A DNA stretch of 6,646 nt from assembly GCA_900770865.1 (NCBI GenBank), contig CAAGLU010000007.1, positions 1 through 6,646 of the forward strand. The letters are read 5' to 3'. The DNA comes from an uncultured Atopobiaceae bacterium (GTDB taxonomy: Bacteria; Actinomycetota; Coriobacteriia; Coriobacteriales; Atopobiaceae). Positions 5,822-6,646 of the stretch are shown one piece after another. Within the stretch, counting starts at the first letter, position 1, and each line of letters opens with the position of its first letter. A model generated the notes under the pieces. The model made no database searches. It worked only from the letters and a program-made list of their open reading frames with translations, and had not been told where the DNA came from. A program made the position numbers and the translations under genes.

Positions 5822-6646
5822 TTAGGCCTCGAGCCAGCGGCTGCGGCCGCGCTGCTCGAGCTCCTTGAGCATGGCGACGGGGTCCTTGGCCTTCTGCAGG
5901 AAGATCATGGCAGCCACGGCATACGGCTTGTAGCTGGCCTCCTTGTACAGGCCATCGCGGTGGGCGTCAAAGACCTCGTTGGCAACCTCGCCGTGCTCGC
6001 AGGAGACGCCCTCGATGTCGGCCGGCAGCGGGTGCATGTAGATGGTGTCCATGCCGTTTGCGGTCTTGGCCATGAGCTCGGGCGTGCAGTGCCAGTCCAT
6101 GTGGGTGGCGTTCTGGGCGAGAAGCTCCTTCTCCAGGGCGTCGATGCCCTCGGAGTCGCCGGCGGCGTAGAGCTTGGTGCGCTTCTCCATGGCCGCGTAG
6201 GGAGCCCAGCTCTTGGGAACCACGATGTCGGCACCCTCGAAGGCCTCCTCCATGGAGTGCGCCTGGGTGAACGTGGCGCCGGACTCCTGGGCATAGACGC
6301 CGGCCTGCTTGACCAGCTCGGGCATGAGGTCGTAGCCCTCGGGGTGTGCCAGGGTGACGTTCATGCCAAAGCGGGTGAGCAGCATGATGAGCGACTGCGG
6401 GCAGGACAGCGGCTTGCCGTAGGAGGGGCTATAGGCCCAGGTGACGGCGACCTTCTTGCCCTTGAGGTTATCAAGACCGCCAAACTCGTTGATGAGGTAG
6501 AGCAGGTCGGCCGAGGACTGCGTGGGATGATCGGAGTCGGACTGCAGCGAGACGAGCGTGGGACGGTGGTCGAGGATGCCGTCGGCGTAGGACTGCGCCA
6601 CGGACTCCGAGACCTCCTTCATGTACGCGTCGCCCTCGCCGATGAA
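5822..6646 (-). CDS. ygeW: YgeW-type knotted carbamoyltransferase (N-terminus beyond right edge)
   Basis: The frame is open to the right edge. The 274 visible residues are the C-terminal part of a carbamoyltransferase of roughly 390-400 residues; an internal Met at 6622 is not the start. Numbering visible residues from the edge, DSDHPTQ (37-43) is the substrate/carbamoyl-phosphate HPTQ motif. KGKKVAVTWAYSPSY (62-76), LTRFGMNVTLAHPEGYDL (90-107) and HPLPAD (205-210, the counterpart of the HCLP loop in ornithine carbamoyltransferase) follow. The WAYSPSYGKPLSCPQ segment and the long spacing before HPLPAD are those of the knotted YgeW group rather than ornithine or putrescine carbamoyltransferase. 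The N-terminal S-T-R-T-R phosphate site lies outside the window. The native substrate is not settled; a published bioinformatic proposal links the group to ureidopropionate-type intermediates of purine catabolism. Next to carbamate kinase, the reaction probably runs toward carbamoyl phosphate. The gene ends in TAA 39 nt before a strong terminator. Confidence 0.88.
   Translation of the reverse strand, partial: FIGEGDAYMKEVSESVAQSYADGILDHRPTLVSLQSDSDHPTQSSADLLYLINEFGGLDNLKGKKVAVTWAYSPSYGKPLSCPQSLIMLLTRFGMNVTLAHPEGYDLMPELVKQAGVYAQESGATFTQAHSMEEAFEGADIVVPKSWAPYAAMEKRTKLYAAGDSEGIDALEKELLAQNATHMDWHCTPELMAKTANGMDTIYMHPLPADIEGVSCEHGEVANEVFDAHRDGLYKEASYKPYAVAAMIFLQKAKDPVAMLKELEQRGRSRWLEA

Noticed and set aside
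5822..6622. Start of the carbamoyltransferase at the Met codon ending at 6622
   Set aside because: The frame continues to the window edge and the protein from 6622 would lack the whole carbamoyl-phosphate domain, so this Met is internal.
5822..6646. Ornithine or putrescine carbamoyltransferase of an arginine/agmatine deiminase operon
   Set aside because: The WAYSPSY and HPLPAD segments and the neighbours (hydantoinase, MocA-like, RidA) fit the YgeW group; no deiminase or antiporter gene is visible, although the upstream region is not in the window.

Overview
The window reads as high-GC DNA from an anaerobic, probably gut-associated bacterium; protein flavour and gene content fit a Coriobacteriia-type actinobacterium (Collinsella/Olsenella-like). 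That placement is inference from sequence style and was not checked against a database. Every gene supported here lies on the minus strand, so the window is described in transcription order from right (6646) to left (1).

Region 1 (6646 to 1807) is a catabolic operon whose members match the purine/uric-acid degradation cluster known from anaerobes and from the E. coli ygeW-yqeA-ygfJ-hyuA neighbourhood. It holds the C-terminal two-thirds of a YgeW-type knotted carbamoyltransferase (cut by the right edge), carbamate kinase, a fusion of a ModE-like DNA-binding domain with a MocA-like nucleotidyltransferase, a metal-dependent hydantoinase/dihydropyrimidinase, and a RidA deaminase. The inferred logic is as follows. 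The hydantoinase opens a cyclic ureide. The YgeW-type enzyme phosphorolyses a ureido group to carbamoyl phosphate. Carbamate kinase turns that into ATP, CO2 and ammonia. The MocA part would supply the cytidylated molybdenum cofactor for a xanthine-dehydrogenase-family enzyme encoded elsewhere. RidA would clear 2-aminoacrylate released by a diaminopropionate ammonia-lyase (YgeX), also outside the window. A strong intrinsic terminator hairpin sits inside this operon between ygeW and the kinase gene. A weaker hairpin precedes ridA, and a good terminator follows ridA.

Region 2 (1806 to 1) is a separate unit. It has a promoter region carrying a striking 22-bp tandem repeat, then a DUF4143-type AAA ATPase gene. 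Fourteen nucleotides downstream begins a small multi-pass membrane protein with a GTG start, which runs off the left edge. I found no tRNA, rRNA, CRISPR array, insertion sequence or replication origin.
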